DNA of 46,692 nucleotides from Actinomycetota bacterium (GTDB lineage: Bacteria > Actinomycetota > Geothermincolia > Geothermincolales > RBG-13-55-18), in contig JAFGDU010000111.1 of the NCBI GenBank assembly GCA_016931915.1, positions 1 to 46,692 on the forward strand. The letters are read 5' to 3'. Under the pieces are notes generated by a model. The model was not told the DNA's origin. It saw only the letters and a list, made by a program, of their open reading frames with translations, and did not search any database. Numbering within the stretch: the stretch's first letter is position 1; every line of letters starts with the position of its first letter. The translations under genes were made by a program, and so were the position numbers. This document shows, one piece after another, positions 16,057 to 25,500 of this stretch.

Positions 16057-16860
16057 ATGAAAGAAGGCGGAATGGAATATAAGAACCTGGTAGTACAGCG
16101 CGAGGGACCTGTTGCCGTGGTGACGCTCAACCGGCCGGATTCCGGCAATGCCCTCAGCCTGGACTTGATGCGCGAGCTCGAGAAAGCGGCCCTCGCCTTC
16201 CGCGAGGATACGGAGACCAGGGTGGTGATAATCACCGGTGCGGGCAGGCATTTCAGCGTGGGAGTGGATTTGAAGGACCCGGAACAGGCGCTCGTACGCA
16301 CCAGCCCCTTGATCGCACGGCAGCGACTGTTCCACCTGGGCCCGCGCATGATAAGGGCGCTGCGCGAGATGGACCAGGTCACCATCGCGGCGATAAACGG
16401 CGCTGCCATGGGAGGAGCCGCATGCATCGCCTCCGCCCTCGATTTCCGCATCGGCTCCGAGGATTGCCTGGTGGGTTATCCCGAGAGCGGCCTGGCAATC
16501 CCCTTGAGCTGGGTAAGCCTGCCGCTCTGCGTGCACCTGGTGGGACCGGCGAGGGCCAAGCGCTGGGTGATGACCAGCGAAAAGCTGGGAGCAGGCGTAT
16601 TGTTGCAGTGGGGATTCCTCGACGAGGTCGTGCCGCCGCAGGAGCTGATGGAGAGCGCCGGGAGGATGGCGGCGGTCTACGCCGCCCGGCCACCCGCGGC
16701 GGTGCAGATGATCAAGCGCAGCGTGAACGCGCTCACCACGGCCCTGGACAATGCCATAATGCACATGGACAGCGACCAGGTGCTGCTCGCCGAGACCAGT
16801 GAGGATTTCATGGAGGCCGTCCAGGCATTCCTGGAAAAACGCGAACCGGACTTCGGCTGA
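16057..16860 (+). CDS. Enoyl-CoA hydratase/isomerase family protein
   Basis: A crotonase-fold protein of 267 residues (262 if translation begins at the ATG at 16072, which has an AGAAGG site close upstream). The N-terminal strand is GPVAVVTLNRPDSGNALSL, the first oxyanion region is GAGRHFSVGVDL, and INGAAMGGAACIASALDFRI forms the second. An acidic residue in YPESGLAIP lies at the usual Glu164 position. The late DEVVPPQELM helix is typical. It probably hydrates or isomerises the enoyl-CoA made by the dehydrogenase at 14708, ahead of the SDR at 16895. Confidence 0.9.
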   Translation: MKEGGMEYKNLVVQREGPVAVVTLNRPDSGNALSLDLMRELEKAALAFREDTETRVVIITGAGRHFSVGVDLKDPEQALVRTSPLIARQRLFHLGPRMIRALREMDQVTIAAINGAAMGGAACIASALDFRIGSEDCLVGYPESGLAIPLSWVSLPLCVHLVGPARAKRWVMTSEKLGAGVLLQWGFLDEVVPPQELMESAGRMAAVYAARPPAAVQMIKRSVNALTTALDNAIMHMDSDQVLLAETSEDFMEAVQAFLEKREPDFG

Positions 16861-16894
16861 TAATGGAACTTACGCGGCTTCGAAAGGGGTTTAG

Positions 16895-17662
16895 ATGAAC
16901 GGGATGGCTATAGATCTTTCCGGGAAGGCGGCGGCCGTGAGCGGCTCGGGGAGGGGCATCGGCAGGGCCATTGCCCTGGAACTGGCGCGGGCCGGCGCGG
17001 ACGTGGCCGTCTTCTCGCGCACGGAGGAGGAATTCCGCGGCACCGCTGCGGCCATCGAGGACATGGGCAGGAAAGCCCTCGCCCTGCGCGTGGACATGAT
17101 GGAGCCCGGGGAAGTGAACGCCATGGTCGAGAAGGTCCTGGGGGAGTTCGGCCGCCTGGACATCATGGTCAACAACGCGGGCACCAGCCCCAGCTACGAC
17201 TACATGGAGAACGTCATCACGGAGGATTACGCGGCCATCATGGACACCAACATCAGGGGGACCTTCCTCTGCAACCAGAGGGTGATCCCGGCGATGAAGG
17301 AGCAGGGTGGCGGGTGCATCATCAACGTCGCCTCGCTGTCGGGGCTCAAGGCGCTCTTCAAGTGCAGCGCCTACTCCGCCAGCAAAGGGGCCATCATCGC
17401 GCTTACCCGCACCATGGCCGTGGAACTGGCGAGGTTCAACATAAGGGTCAACGCCCTCTGCCCGGGCTACATGCGCACCAGGATGATGGAGGGACTCTTG
17501 GCGTACGAAAGGAGCAGGCAGAGGATCGAGCTCTCCATCCCCATGCGCCGCGTGGGGGAGGCGGAGGAGATCGCCCCCATGGCGGCTTTCCTGGCCAGCG
17601 ATGCGGCCAGCTATATCACGGGGGCGGCGATCTGCGTGGACGGAGGGCTGTCCGCCACCTGA
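16895..17662 (+). CDS. Short-chain dehydrogenase/reductase
   Basis: A 255-residue classical SDR. The nucleotide-binding turn is SGSGRGIG (Ser in place of the usual Thr). NNAG appears in IMVNNAGTSP, the catalytic Ser in NVASLSG, and Tyr/Lys in YSASKGA. The C-terminus AAICVDGGLSAT is typical of the FabG/3-hydroxyacyl-CoA dehydrogenase group. The ATG follows AAAGGGG. After an acyl-CoA dehydrogenase and an enoyl-CoA hydratase it probably performs the 3-hydroxyacyl oxidation step, giving three consecutive beta-oxidation reactions. It ends 34 bases from the convergent ppk1. Confidence 0.92.
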   Translation: MNGMAIDLSGKAAAVSGSGRGIGRAIALELARAGADVAVFSRTEEEFRGTAAAIEDMGRKALALRVDMMEPGEVNAMVEKVLGEFGRLDIMVNNAGTSPSYDYMENVITEDYAAIMDTNIRGTFLCNQRVIPAMKEQGGGCIINVASLSGLKALFKCSAYSASKGAIIALTRTMAVELARFNIRVNALCPGYMRTRMMEGLLAYERSRQRIELSIPMRRVGEAEEIAPMAAFLASDAASYITGAAICVDGGLSAT

Positions 17663-17696
17663 ATGCCCCTGGCGGGATGGGACCCCGTGCGCTCGC

Positions 17697-19766
17697 TCAA
17701 GGGTCCCCCTCGCCGCCGCGCAGTTTATCTCTCAGATACTTATATATATCTGTCTGTGCCCTTACCTTCCTGGTTCCGCCGCCGTTCCTCTCCGCGTTGT
17801 CCTGGGCCGCGTTGATCACCCTCGCCTTTACGTTGTCTTCGAACTGCACGTCCATGTAGTCGAGTAGTTCGCGCTTTAATGCATCGTCATATACCGGGGC
17901 CCCTACCTCGATGCGCTTCTCCAGGTTCCTGTGCATCCAATCCGCGGAGGATATATATATCAGCGGGTCGTTATCGTTGCAGAATATATAGATGCGGGAA
18001 TGCTCGAGATACTTGTCCACGATACTCAGCACCTCGATGTTCTCGCTCAACCCCTCCACGCCTGGAAGCAGGCAGCATACCCCGCGGATGACCATCTTGA
18101 CCTTGACTCCGGCCTGGCCTGCCTCGTACAGGCTGTCGACTACCCTCTGGCAGGAAAGGCCGTTGAGCTTGGCGTAGATATAAGCGTTTTTGCCATCCCC
18201 GGCGTTGGCGATCTCTTTATCTATAAGTTGCATGAGCTTCTTTTCCATCTCACCGGGGGAGACGAGCAGGTGTTTGTACTTGGGCTTCTTCTTTCCATCC
18301 TCGAGGGATTTGAAAACCCCCCTCACCTCGCCCGTGATCGCGGGGTCGCTGGTGAAGAGGGCATGGTCGGTGTAGATCCTGGCGATGGACTCGCTGAAGT
18401 TGCCGCTTCCAATACAGGCATATCTCTCGCTTTCACCCCGCTTCTTACGCGTGATCAGGATCAGCTTGGAGTGTACCTTCAGCTCCGGGAGTTCGCGGAT
18501 CACCCTGGCTCCTTCACCCGCCAGTTTGTCCATCCAGTTAATGTTGGCCGCCTCGTCGAAACTGGCCCGTATCTCCACGAATACGGTCACCTTCTTGCCG
18601 TTGCGTATGGCGCCGGTGAGGGCGTTGACTATCTCGGACTCGTCGGCGACGCGGTAGAGGGTCATCTTTATCGAGGTGACGTGCTCATCGACGGCGGCCT
18701 CGCGCAGCAGATCTACGGTGTATTGAAATGACTGGTAAGGGTAATGAAGCAGGATGTCCTGATCTGCAAGCGCCTCGAGCATGCTCGTATATTTCCGCAG
18801 GACCGGGTGCTCGAGCGGTTCGGGATTACTGTAACGCAGTCGGGCGTAGCGAGCCCCAGGGTCCGGATAGTCCATCAGGTCCCTGCTGTTATGGTACCGG
18901 CTGCCCGCTATCACGATGTCGGGGGCCAGGCCGTTCTTAGCGACGATGTAGGACAGCAGGTCCTCGGGCATCTCCCGGTCGTAGACAAAGCGGACCGGGT
19001 CGCCGTGCTCTCTCGTCTTCAGCGAGTGCAGTGCGCGCTCGAGGAAAGCGGTGGTTATATCGGCCTCCATGTCGAGATCGGAATCGCGGGTCATCTTGAT
19101 GGAGTAGGCGGAGAAGGCATCGTAGTCGAACATGGAGAAGAGGTCCCCCAGGCCGTGGCGGATGATGTCATCGAGGATGGTGACGTAGGTCTTGCCCTCG
19201 CGCCCCGGTATCCTTACGAAACGGGGCAGTACGTCGGCCGGTACCTCCAGCAGGGCATACTTGCGGTCGGACGGATAGTCCTTTTTCTCGAGTATGACGG
19301 CCAGATATACCACTAGGTTGTGCAGGAAGGGGAAGCCTTCCACGTTATCCAGCATTACGGGGACCAGCCTCGGACGCACCGTCTGTTTGAAATACCCGTC
19401 CAGGAACCTTGCCTGCTGCTCGTCGAGCTCGTTTTCGTTGACGAAGATGATGCCCTCGCCCCGCAGTTCCTCCAGCAACCTGTCGAGAGACGAGTCGAAT
19501 TCCGCGCCCAGGTCCTTGGCCTTCGCCATAACCTTTCTGTATATCTTCTTGGGTTTTCCGCCGAGGAAGGTCTCGGGTTTCTCTCCCGCGGCTATGCGGC
19601 GCTTGAGTTTGGCGACCCTGACGCTGTAAAACTCGTCGAGGTTGGATGAATAGATGCCGAGGAACCGCAGTCTCTCGAGCAGGGGGACAGTGGCATCCTC
19701 CGCTTCCTGCATTATCCTGTCGTTGAAGGAAAGCCAGCTCAACTCGCGGTTCAGGTACTTTTCGAT
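17697..19766 (-). CDS. ppk1: Polyphosphate kinase 1 (start codon unresolved)
   Basis: A polyphosphate kinase of about 689 residues (E. coli enzyme 688) that polymerises ATP gamma-phosphate reversibly into polyphosphate. The N-terminal motif NRELSWLSFNDRIM is present, the phosphorylated His lies in LKVHSKLILITR and the second conserved His in YLEHSRIY. GSGNFSESIARIYTD matches the family. No ATG, GTG or TTG precedes the conserved N-terminus closely. The nearest are a TTG inside the motif (19742), an ATG after it (19712) and a GTG 36 codons upstream of the chosen start (19874, deep inside sixA). The coordinate used assumes a non-canonical ATC about eight bases after GGGAG. The gene overlaps the sixA end. 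Confidence 0.85.
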   Translation of the reverse strand: MEKYLNRELSWLSFNDRIMQEAEDATVPLLERLRFLGIYSSNLDEFYSVRVAKLKRRIAAGEKPETFLGGKPKKIYRKVMAKAKDLGAEFDSSLDRLLEELRGEGIIFVNENELDEQQARFLDGYFKQTVRPRLVPVMLDNVEGFPFLHNLVVYLAVILEKKDYPSDRKYALLEVPADVLPRFVRIPGREGKTYVTILDDIIRHGLGDLFSMFDYDAFSAYSIKMTRDSDLDMEADITTAFLERALHSLKTREHGDPVRFVYDREMPEDLLSYIVAKNGLAPDIVIAGSRYHNSRDLMDYPDPGARYARLRYSNPEPLEHPVLRKYTSMLEALADQDILLHYPYQSFQYTVDLLREAAVDEHVTSIKMTLYRVADESEIVNALTGAIRNGKKVTVFVEIRASFDEAANINWMDKLAGEGARVIRELPELKVHSKLILITRKKRGESERYACIGSGNFSESIARIYTDHALFTSDPAITGEVRGVFKSLEDGKKKPKYKHLLVSPGEMEKKLMQLIDKEIANAGDGKNAYIYAKLNGLSCQRVVDSLYEAGQAGVKVKMVIRGVCCLLPGVEGLSENIEVLSIVDKYLEHSRIYIFCNDNDPLIYISSADWMHRNLEKRIEVGAPVYDDALKRELLDYMDVQFEDNVKARVINAAQDNAERNGGGTRKVRAQTDIYKYLRDKLRGGEGDP

Positions 19767-20272
19767 TCCAGAGACTCCCGTTCTTCTTTCCTCGGAAACT
19801 CGTAATATTCCATCTTTCCCATATTCTCGCGTATGTCTTCCCAGCGCTCGACATTGAAGCTGAGACAGATGCACGCGGATGTGGGCACCGTTGCATCGAA
19901 GCGGCCTTCCCAGAGGAGTTGCGCCGCCTCCTCCAGCTCGGGGTTGTGCCCCACTATCGCGATACTCTGCAGGCCGTTGTCCCTTCTTCTCGCGAAGTCT
20001 ACTATCGCCTGCGCGTCGGGATGGTACAGCTCGTCGTGGAACGAGATGCTGTCGCACATATCGTAGAACGCGGCGTATATCGCCGCGGTCTGTGCGGTAC
20101 GGTTGGCGGAGCTGGAGAATACGTGCTCCGGCTTGATGGCCTGCTCGAGCAGGGTCGGCTTCATCAGTCTGAGGTCGTTTTTTCCGCGCTCGGTTAGCGG
20201 CCTGTCCTTGTCCGGCATGGGCAGGTCTTTCGGCCCGGCCTTTGCATGCCTTACCAGGATAACGGCCTTCAT
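19751..20272 (-). CDS. sixA: SixA-type phosphohistidine phosphatase
   Basis: A 173-residue histidine-phosphatase-superfamily protein. It opens MKAVILVRHAKAG, with the RH(A/G) phosphoacceptor motif, and has RPLTERG, SSANRTAQTA and the second catalytic His in IAIVGHNPELEEAAQLL, all characteristic of SixA. The chosen ATG follows AGGAAAGGG with good spacing; upstream in-frame ATGs exist at 20287 and beyond. SixA removes phosphate from phosphohistidine, classically from histidine-kinase HPt domains or PTS proteins. Pairing with ppk1, which itself uses phosphohistidine, is a common arrangement. Its last codons overlap the beginning of ppk1, so the two are probably translationally coupled. Confidence 0.88.
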   Translation of the reverse strand: MKAVILVRHAKAGPKDLPMPDKDRPLTERGKNDLRLMKPTLLEQAIKPEHVFSSSANRTAQTAAIYAAFYDMCDSISFHDELYHPDAQAIVDFARRRDNGLQSIAIVGHNPELEEAAQLLWEGRFDATVPTSACICLSFNVERWEDIRENMGKMEYYEFPRKEERESLESKST

Positions 20273-20507
20273 CCCTTTCCTCGCCATACCATATATTCTA
20301 ACCCATGCGGTCCCTGCGGGTACTCTGTCTCCCGGCGATGTCCTTGCACCTCGACGCGGCATTGAGAGGTAGAATACGGGAGACCATCATCGGGAAAAGG
20401 ATGACGATAACGCCAGCTGGAACCCGGTGAGGGAATACCACAAAGCGGAATCTCTACAGGCGGTTCCCTTGAGTTTGACTACCGCAGGCGATTAACGCGA
20501 CGAGAGT

Positions 20508-21161
20508 CTAATCTTTGCTGGCTACCGGGGTCTTCAATGACTTCAGGCACGATGCGAGCAGTTCTTTCAAGCGGTCCAGGGTTACGGGTACCGGCTCTAT
20601 GCTTATGCCCATCCAGTCCGAGAACTCCAGCAGCTTTTCCGGGTCCTCCATCGCCAGTTTCTCGTAGTACCCTACGGGGTCGAGGAGAATGGCGGTGTCG
20701 TTGGAGGGGAAGGTCTCGTTTGCCTTGCCCGCATCCCATTCCAGGAAGACGTTTTTTTTGTACTCGATCCAGCCGGGAACAAGCCAGTAAACCCTGCGGC
20801 CCGACGCTATCTCATCCCTCTCTTCCTCCGAGGCCAGCATATCGATGCAGTTATGGGCCTTGATCCTGCAAGCGCTGTACCCCTGCTCCTGGATGACCGT
20901 GTCTATGCTGCGGAAGTAATCGGTCGAATCGACGAAACACCGGTCGCCGTAGAGGACTATCAAGCCGCTTGAATCCCCGCCACCCTTTCCCATCTGGCGT
21001 ACCAGCTGGCTTTCGAGGTCTCTCGGTATCTCGTGCAGCCCCGGCGTGGTGTAGTAGATTTTATCCGCATCAAGGAAGCCGTCTTCCTTGAGCGTATTGA
21101 GTTCCATGCGCAGTGTACCGCAGGATACTATCGAGAGGCCCGCAAAGGATAAATCGTTCAT
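20508..21161 (-). CDS. DUF1638-like protein
   Basis: A 217-residue protein resembling the DUF1638 family, which is found mainly in anaerobes and methanogens near corrinoid or metal genes. It has an early Cys in IVSCGTLRMEL, a strand followed by YGDRCF (GLIVLYGDRCFVDS) and a conserved Cys in KAHNCIDMLASEEERDEI. It then has YWLVPGWIEYKKNVFLEWD. The three spaced cysteines could bind a metal or cofactor. The ATG at 21161 has AGGAGG at proper spacing; the ATG two codons upstream abuts it. A ferredoxin gene lies immediately upstream on the same strand. Function unknown. Confidence 0.65.
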   Translation of the reverse strand: MNDLSFAGLSIVSCGTLRMELNTLKEDGFLDADKIYYTTPGLHEIPRDLESQLVRQMGKGGGDSSGLIVLYGDRCFVDSTDYFRSIDTVIQEQGYSACRIKAHNCIDMLASEEERDEIASGRRVYWLVPGWIEYKKNVFLEWDAGKANETFPSNDTAILLDPVGYYEKLAMEDPEKLLEFSDWMGISIEPVPVTLDRLKELLASCLKSLKTPVASKD

Positions 21162-21291
21162 CCCCATCCCTCCTGTGGATTATAATCGGAACCTGACGTT
21201 TCGCTCGTTCCCCGCATAATCGCCTGTGGTTGCAAGTATTCCGGTGGCAACCGCTGCGGGTTTGCGGCGCATCCAAGTCCAAAGCAACAAC

Positions 21292-21735
21292 CTAGCCCCT
21301 GCCTCCACGCCGCCGGTAGCGGTAGCCCGATCCCAGCGCTCCCAACGAAGGGGAGACACTCTCTTTACGCCCCATGTTTGACTTGAACACGGCTCCACCC
21401 GTGCGCCGGGAGGGGATTATCCTTACGATCTCCAGGGCAAGGTCCAGGGCGACGGGCGCTAGGGCGGAAAAAACGGCCGGCCAGCGTCTTTCGGTCCGCG
21501 CCTTTACCGCGATTGGCGATCTGCTGGCAACCGCCGGGGGAGACGGCGTAACCGCGGGAGCGGCCTCATCCTGGTAGATCGCCCCCTTGGGGCAGGTGTA
21601 GAAGCAGGAGCCGCATTCGTTGCACAAAGAATGATCTATTACCGCCATCTCTCCAACGATCTTCACCGCATCCGTCGGGCACACTTTTTCGCAAGTGCCG
21701 CAACCCGTGCAGGTGCTCGAGTCTACCTGGTACAT
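21292..21735 (-). CDS. 2x[4Fe-4S] ferredoxin with basic C-terminal tail
   Basis: A 147-residue protein whose first 57 residues are a bacterial-type ferredoxin with two cluster motifs, CTGCGTCEKVCP and CNECGSCFYTCP, suited to low-potential electron transfer. The rest is unusual for a ferredoxin: a Pro/Ala linker, a short hydrophobic stretch (VFSALAPVALDLALEIV) that may associate with membrane or partner, and a tail rich in Arg and Gly (GYRYRRRGGRG). An AAGGAGCGG ribosome site supports the ATG. It is convergent with nothing and lies between the ArsR and DUF1638-like genes on the same strand. Confidence 0.85.
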   Translation of the reverse strand: MYQVDSSTCTGCGTCEKVCPTDAVKIVGEMAVIDHSLCNECGSCFYTCPKGAIYQDEAAPAVTPSPPAVASRSPIAVKARTERRWPAVFSALAPVALDLALEIVRIIPSRRTGGAVFKSNMGRKESVSPSLGALGSGYRYRRRGGRG

Positions 21736-21854
21736 GATTCCGCTCCTTACGCTATACTCACCATATTTAGGGCATATGCCAGTAATAGTTTATCGTCATC
21801 GCGGGAATATGGCAAATCCCCCGCATATATCGCAAGTACGGTGGTGATTGGGAT

Positions 21855-22199
21855 TTAACGATCGCCCCTGCTCTTGAGCAGTTCGCTTGCTTCCTCCAGC
21901 TCGCTGACCAGCATGGAGTCGAGGGCATCCATGACATCGAAGATCTTTTCATTTCTTACCTTGTAAAGAACGTGCTGCCCTTGCTTGCGGGACGTGACGA
22001 TGCCGGCGTTTCTGAGTATATTCAGGTGCTGGGACACGTTTGACTGTTCCATGTCGAGGAGGGGGAGAAGCTCGCATACGCATTTTTCCCCATCCCGGAG
22101 CAGATCTAGGATATGCAGGCGAGTGGAATTCGCGACCGCCTTGCACACGTTCAGACGTTTTTGCAACCAGCCAAGATTATCTAGCACCCTTTTGTCCAT
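21855..22199 (-). CDS. ArsR/SmtB-family metalloregulator
   Basis: A 114-residue winged-helix repressor. The recognition helix region is MEQSNVSQHLNILRNAG, followed by the wing SRKQGQHVLYKV. Cys40 and Cys42 form the CVC motif of the alpha3 metal site (family ELCVCDL), with Cys19 nearby, so thiol-based metal or metalloid sensing (As/Sb/Cd/Pb type) or redox sensing is likely. AAGGAGATG precedes the ATG. It is divergent from the FDH-like operon whose consensus promoter lies at 22228-22255, in the AT-rich interval between them. This gene is the obvious candidate for control of that operon. Confidence 0.88.
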   Translation of the reverse strand: MDKRVLDNLGWLQKRLNVCKAVANSTRLHILDLLRDGEKCVCELLPLLDMEQSNVSQHLNILRNAGIVTSRKQGQHVLYKVRNEKIFDVMDALDSMLVSELEEASELLKSRGDR

Positions 22200-22227
22200 C
22201 TAGGCTTCATCTCCTTTTGTATGGAAC

Positions 22228-22255
22228 TTGACAATGCAACCGCTCCTATTATAAT
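22228..22255 (+). promoter_or_regulatory. Consensus promoter of the FDH-like/rnfCD operon
   Basis: TTGACA (22228-22233) and TATAAT (22250-22255) are both perfect sigma70 hexamers, separated by 16 bases, pointing to the operon at 22588. The transcript would start near 22262, giving a leader of about 325 nucleotides. The hexamers lie just upstream of the divergent arsR start codon, so they overlap that gene's own regulatory region. Confidence 0.7.
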
Positions 22256-22278
22256 TAAAAAATTAATTTAATAATATC

Positions 22279-22294
22279 TAATATAATAATATTA
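22279..22294. promoter_or_regulatory. Possible ArsR operator in AT-only tract
   Basis: TAATAT-N4-ATATTA (22279-22284 and 22289-22294) forms an inverted repeat within about 50 bases of almost pure A/T (22247-22304), just downstream of the expected transcription start. ArsR-family operators are AT-rich imperfect palindromes in this position. In such a biased tract, repeats arise easily by chance. Confidence 0.35.
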
Positions 22295-22308
22295 TAAAAT
22301 TAAAGAGT

Positions 22309-22365
22309 GGGGGATTTCTTTGATGGTAGCTTGCGAAGACAGCGTAATTTCCTTTGCCATCCCCC
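22309..22365 (+). other. Inverted repeats in the 325-nt leader
   Basis: GGGGGAT (22309-22315) pairs with ATCCCCC (22359-22365), and GATGG (22322-22326) can pair with the overlapping CCATC (22357-22361), so two competing stems are possible. The rest of the leader to 22587 contains no gene I can support, and ends in GAGGAGGAAGC before the ATG. I do not recognise a known riboswitch in it. Confidence 0.35.
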
Positions 22366-22587
22366 GCGACATTTCTATACGAGGGCGGTTACTGCGCTCG
22401 CATTCCCCCCGTGTTTCCCATCGTTTCACACTCCCGGCAGGATTCTCTATTCATTATTGCTCGTTGATTATAGACAGGTTGCAGGCCCTTAGCGCTGGCA
22501 GGAGGTGAGATCCGCCTAATCGTTGCCATTAGCACTTTGATGATCGAACGGCTTACCACTGGCCAATGATTTACCAGAGGAGGAAGC

Positions 22588-25500
22588 ATGGGAATTACAA
22601 GAAGGGAATTCCTTAGAAGTTCCGGAGTCGGAATCACGGCGGGGGCTCTGGCTGTTCTGGGTTTCGAGTTACCGGCAATTGCGTCGGAAAGGCCTCTCAG
22701 GATAGCTCACGGCAAGGAGACCTTGAGCACGTGTCAGTACTGTGGGGTGAGTTGCGGCCTCCTGGTCTATTCCGAGAACGGGAAGGTGACAAACGTCGAG
22801 GGAAACCCGGACCACCCCATAAGCAGGGGCGGGCTCTGCAGCAAGGGCTCCATGGTCTACCAGCTGGCCAACAGCGACAAGCGCGTTACGAAACCCATGT
22901 ACCGCGCTGCGGGCGGCGGCGATTGGCAGGAGATGTCGTGGGACGAGGCCATAGAGAAAATCGCCGAGAAAGTGAAGAAGACGCGCGATGAGAACTTCAT
23001 CGAGTACGACGAGGACGAAGAGAGCGGCAAGAAGCTCACCTGCAACCGCACCGAGGCCATAGCCTGCCTGGGGAGCACCATATTCCATACCGAGGAAGGT
23101 GCCATGCTGGGCAAGTTCACGCGCTCTCTGGGCATGGTGTATCGAGAGTTCTCGGGCAGGTTGTGTCAGACCCCCACGGTCGCCGCCAACGTCAACACCT
23201 TCGGCCGGGGGCCGATGACCAACCACTGGATCGACATGAAGAACTCCGACTGCATCATGGTCTGCGGTGCCAATTCAGCCGAGACCAGCCCCGTCTCCTG
23301 GCGGTGGATAAACGAGGCCCAGGAAAACGGCACCAAGGTGATAGTGGTGGACCCCCGCTTCACCAGGACCGCCTCGCGCGCGGACATCTTCGCGCAGATA
23401 CGGGCGGGGACCGATTCCGCGTTCTTCTCCGGGCTGGTGAACTACGCCCTGGAGAACGACCTGGTGCAGACCGAATACGTCAACAGCTATACCAACGCCC
23501 CTTTCCTCGTCAACCCCGATTTCGCCTTCGACGACGCGAGCGGTCTCTTCTCCGGTTTCGATGCGGAGAAGAAGAAGTACTCCACCTCGAGCTGGAGCTA
23601 CCAGACGGGGGAGGACGGAAAACCCCTCACCGACCCCACCCTGAGCGACCCCAACTGCGTTTTTCAGCTGGTCAAAGAGTTTTTCAGCCGGTACACGCCG
23701 GAAGTGGTCGCGGAGACAACCGGCATCCCGGAGGACAAGTTCCTGGAGATAGCCAAGGAATACTGCGCCACGGCGGCCCCGGAGAAAGCGGGGGTGCTCT
23801 TCTACAGCGTGGGCATAACCCAGCACAGCCACAGCTCCCAGATCATTAGGGCTTTCGGCGTGCTCCAACTCCTGCTCGGCAATATCGGCGTGGCGGGAGG
23901 GGGCATCAACGCCATGGCCGGAGCGTCCAACGGCATGTCCGGCGCCCTCAACGCCTTGGTGTGGAACCAGCTGCCGGTATCCATGCCCGCGCCCATCAGC
24001 AGCAGCCACCCGACCCTGGATGCCTACGTGGAGGCCAGGCTGAAGACGGCGGGAAACGGCGGCTGGAAGGGGATCAAGAACTATATCGTCAGCCTGCTCA
24101 AGGGATACTGGGGCGATTACGCCACGGCGGACAACGAGTTCGCCTACCAGCTCCTCCCCAAGGCGAAGAGCGGCAGGGACTATAGCCACATGTCCATGTT
24201 CCAGGCCATGCTGGCAGGCGACATCAAGGGATTGTTGTGCTTCGGCCAGAACCCCGCCGTGGACGGCCCCAACGCCGACATGGAGCGCCAGGCCATGGAC
24301 AACCTGGAGTGGCTGGTGGTGGTGGACCCCTTCGAGACGGAGACCTCCAGTTTCTGGAAGCGCCCCGGCACCGATCACGGGGACGTGAACACGGAGGTAT
24401 TCCTGCTGCCCGCCGCCACCTCGGTGGAGAAGGAGGGGACCACCATAAACAGCTGCAAGTGGATACAGTGGCGCTACAAGGCGGTCGAGCCGCCCGGCGA
24501 GGCCAAGTGCGACCTGTGGATCATGAACAGGCTGTACCAGAAGATAAAGGAACTTTACGAGAAAGACAGCTCCGCGCCGGTGCGGGAGGCCATAACCGAG
24601 CTCTACTGGCCCTACGGCGACGACCCGGACCCCGAGGAAGTCCTCAAGCTCATCAACGGCTTCACCTGGTCGGACAAGAAACAGGTAATGAACATGAGCA
24701 AGCTCAAGGGAGACGGCTCCACAGCCTGCATACTCTGGGCCTGTTCCGGCGTCTTCCCGCAGGACGGGAACATGTCCAAGAGCACCGGCCAGGAGGATCC
24801 CAGCGGCCTTGGCCTCTACCCCAAGTGGTCCTTCGCCTGGCCGGTAAACCGCCGTATATTCTACAACCGCTGCTCCGCCGATCCCTCGGGCAAGCCATGG
24901 AACCCGGACAGGGTACTGGTGGAATGGGACGGCTCCAAGTGGATCGCCAACGACAACCCGGACTTCTCCGCCAAGGACGCCGCGACCGGAGAGCCGGTGC
25001 CCCCGGAGAAGTCTGCCGCATTCCCCTTCCTCATGCTGCCCAACGGCAAGGGGCGCATGTTCGTGCCCGCAGGCCTCGCCGATGGCCCGCTGCCCGAGCA
25101 CTACGAGCCGGTGGAGAGCCCGATAGAAAACCCGCTCAGCTCCCAGCAGCACAATCCCGTGGCCTTCATATGGGATTCGGACCTGAACAAGCTGGCGGAG
25201 ATAGGATCCGACGCATACCCGGTAGTCGCCACCACCTGCAGGGTGGTTGAACACTGGCAGGCGGGACAGCTTACCCGCAACCTTTCCTGGGCGGCGGAGA
25301 TGATGCCCGGGATGTTCGTCGAGATGGGCCGGAAGCTGGCGGGCAATATCGGCGTGAAGAACGGGGACAGGGTGATAGTGGAGAGCATCAGGGGCGAGGT
25401 CGAGTGCACGGCATGCGTAACCGACCGCATCCAGACCCTGAAGGTGGGCGGCAAAGACGTCGAGTCGGTGGTCCTCCCCTGGTGTTACGGCTATATCGGG

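Noticed and set aside
19769..20057. N-terminal extension of ppk1 back to an upstream ATG
   Set aside because: It would run through the middle of sixA in another frame; the extension is Arg-rich and unlike any Ppk1.
23164..23166. Possible selenocysteine at the FdnG-like active site
   Set aside because: The codon is TGT (Cys), not TGA, so no Sec insertion is needed.
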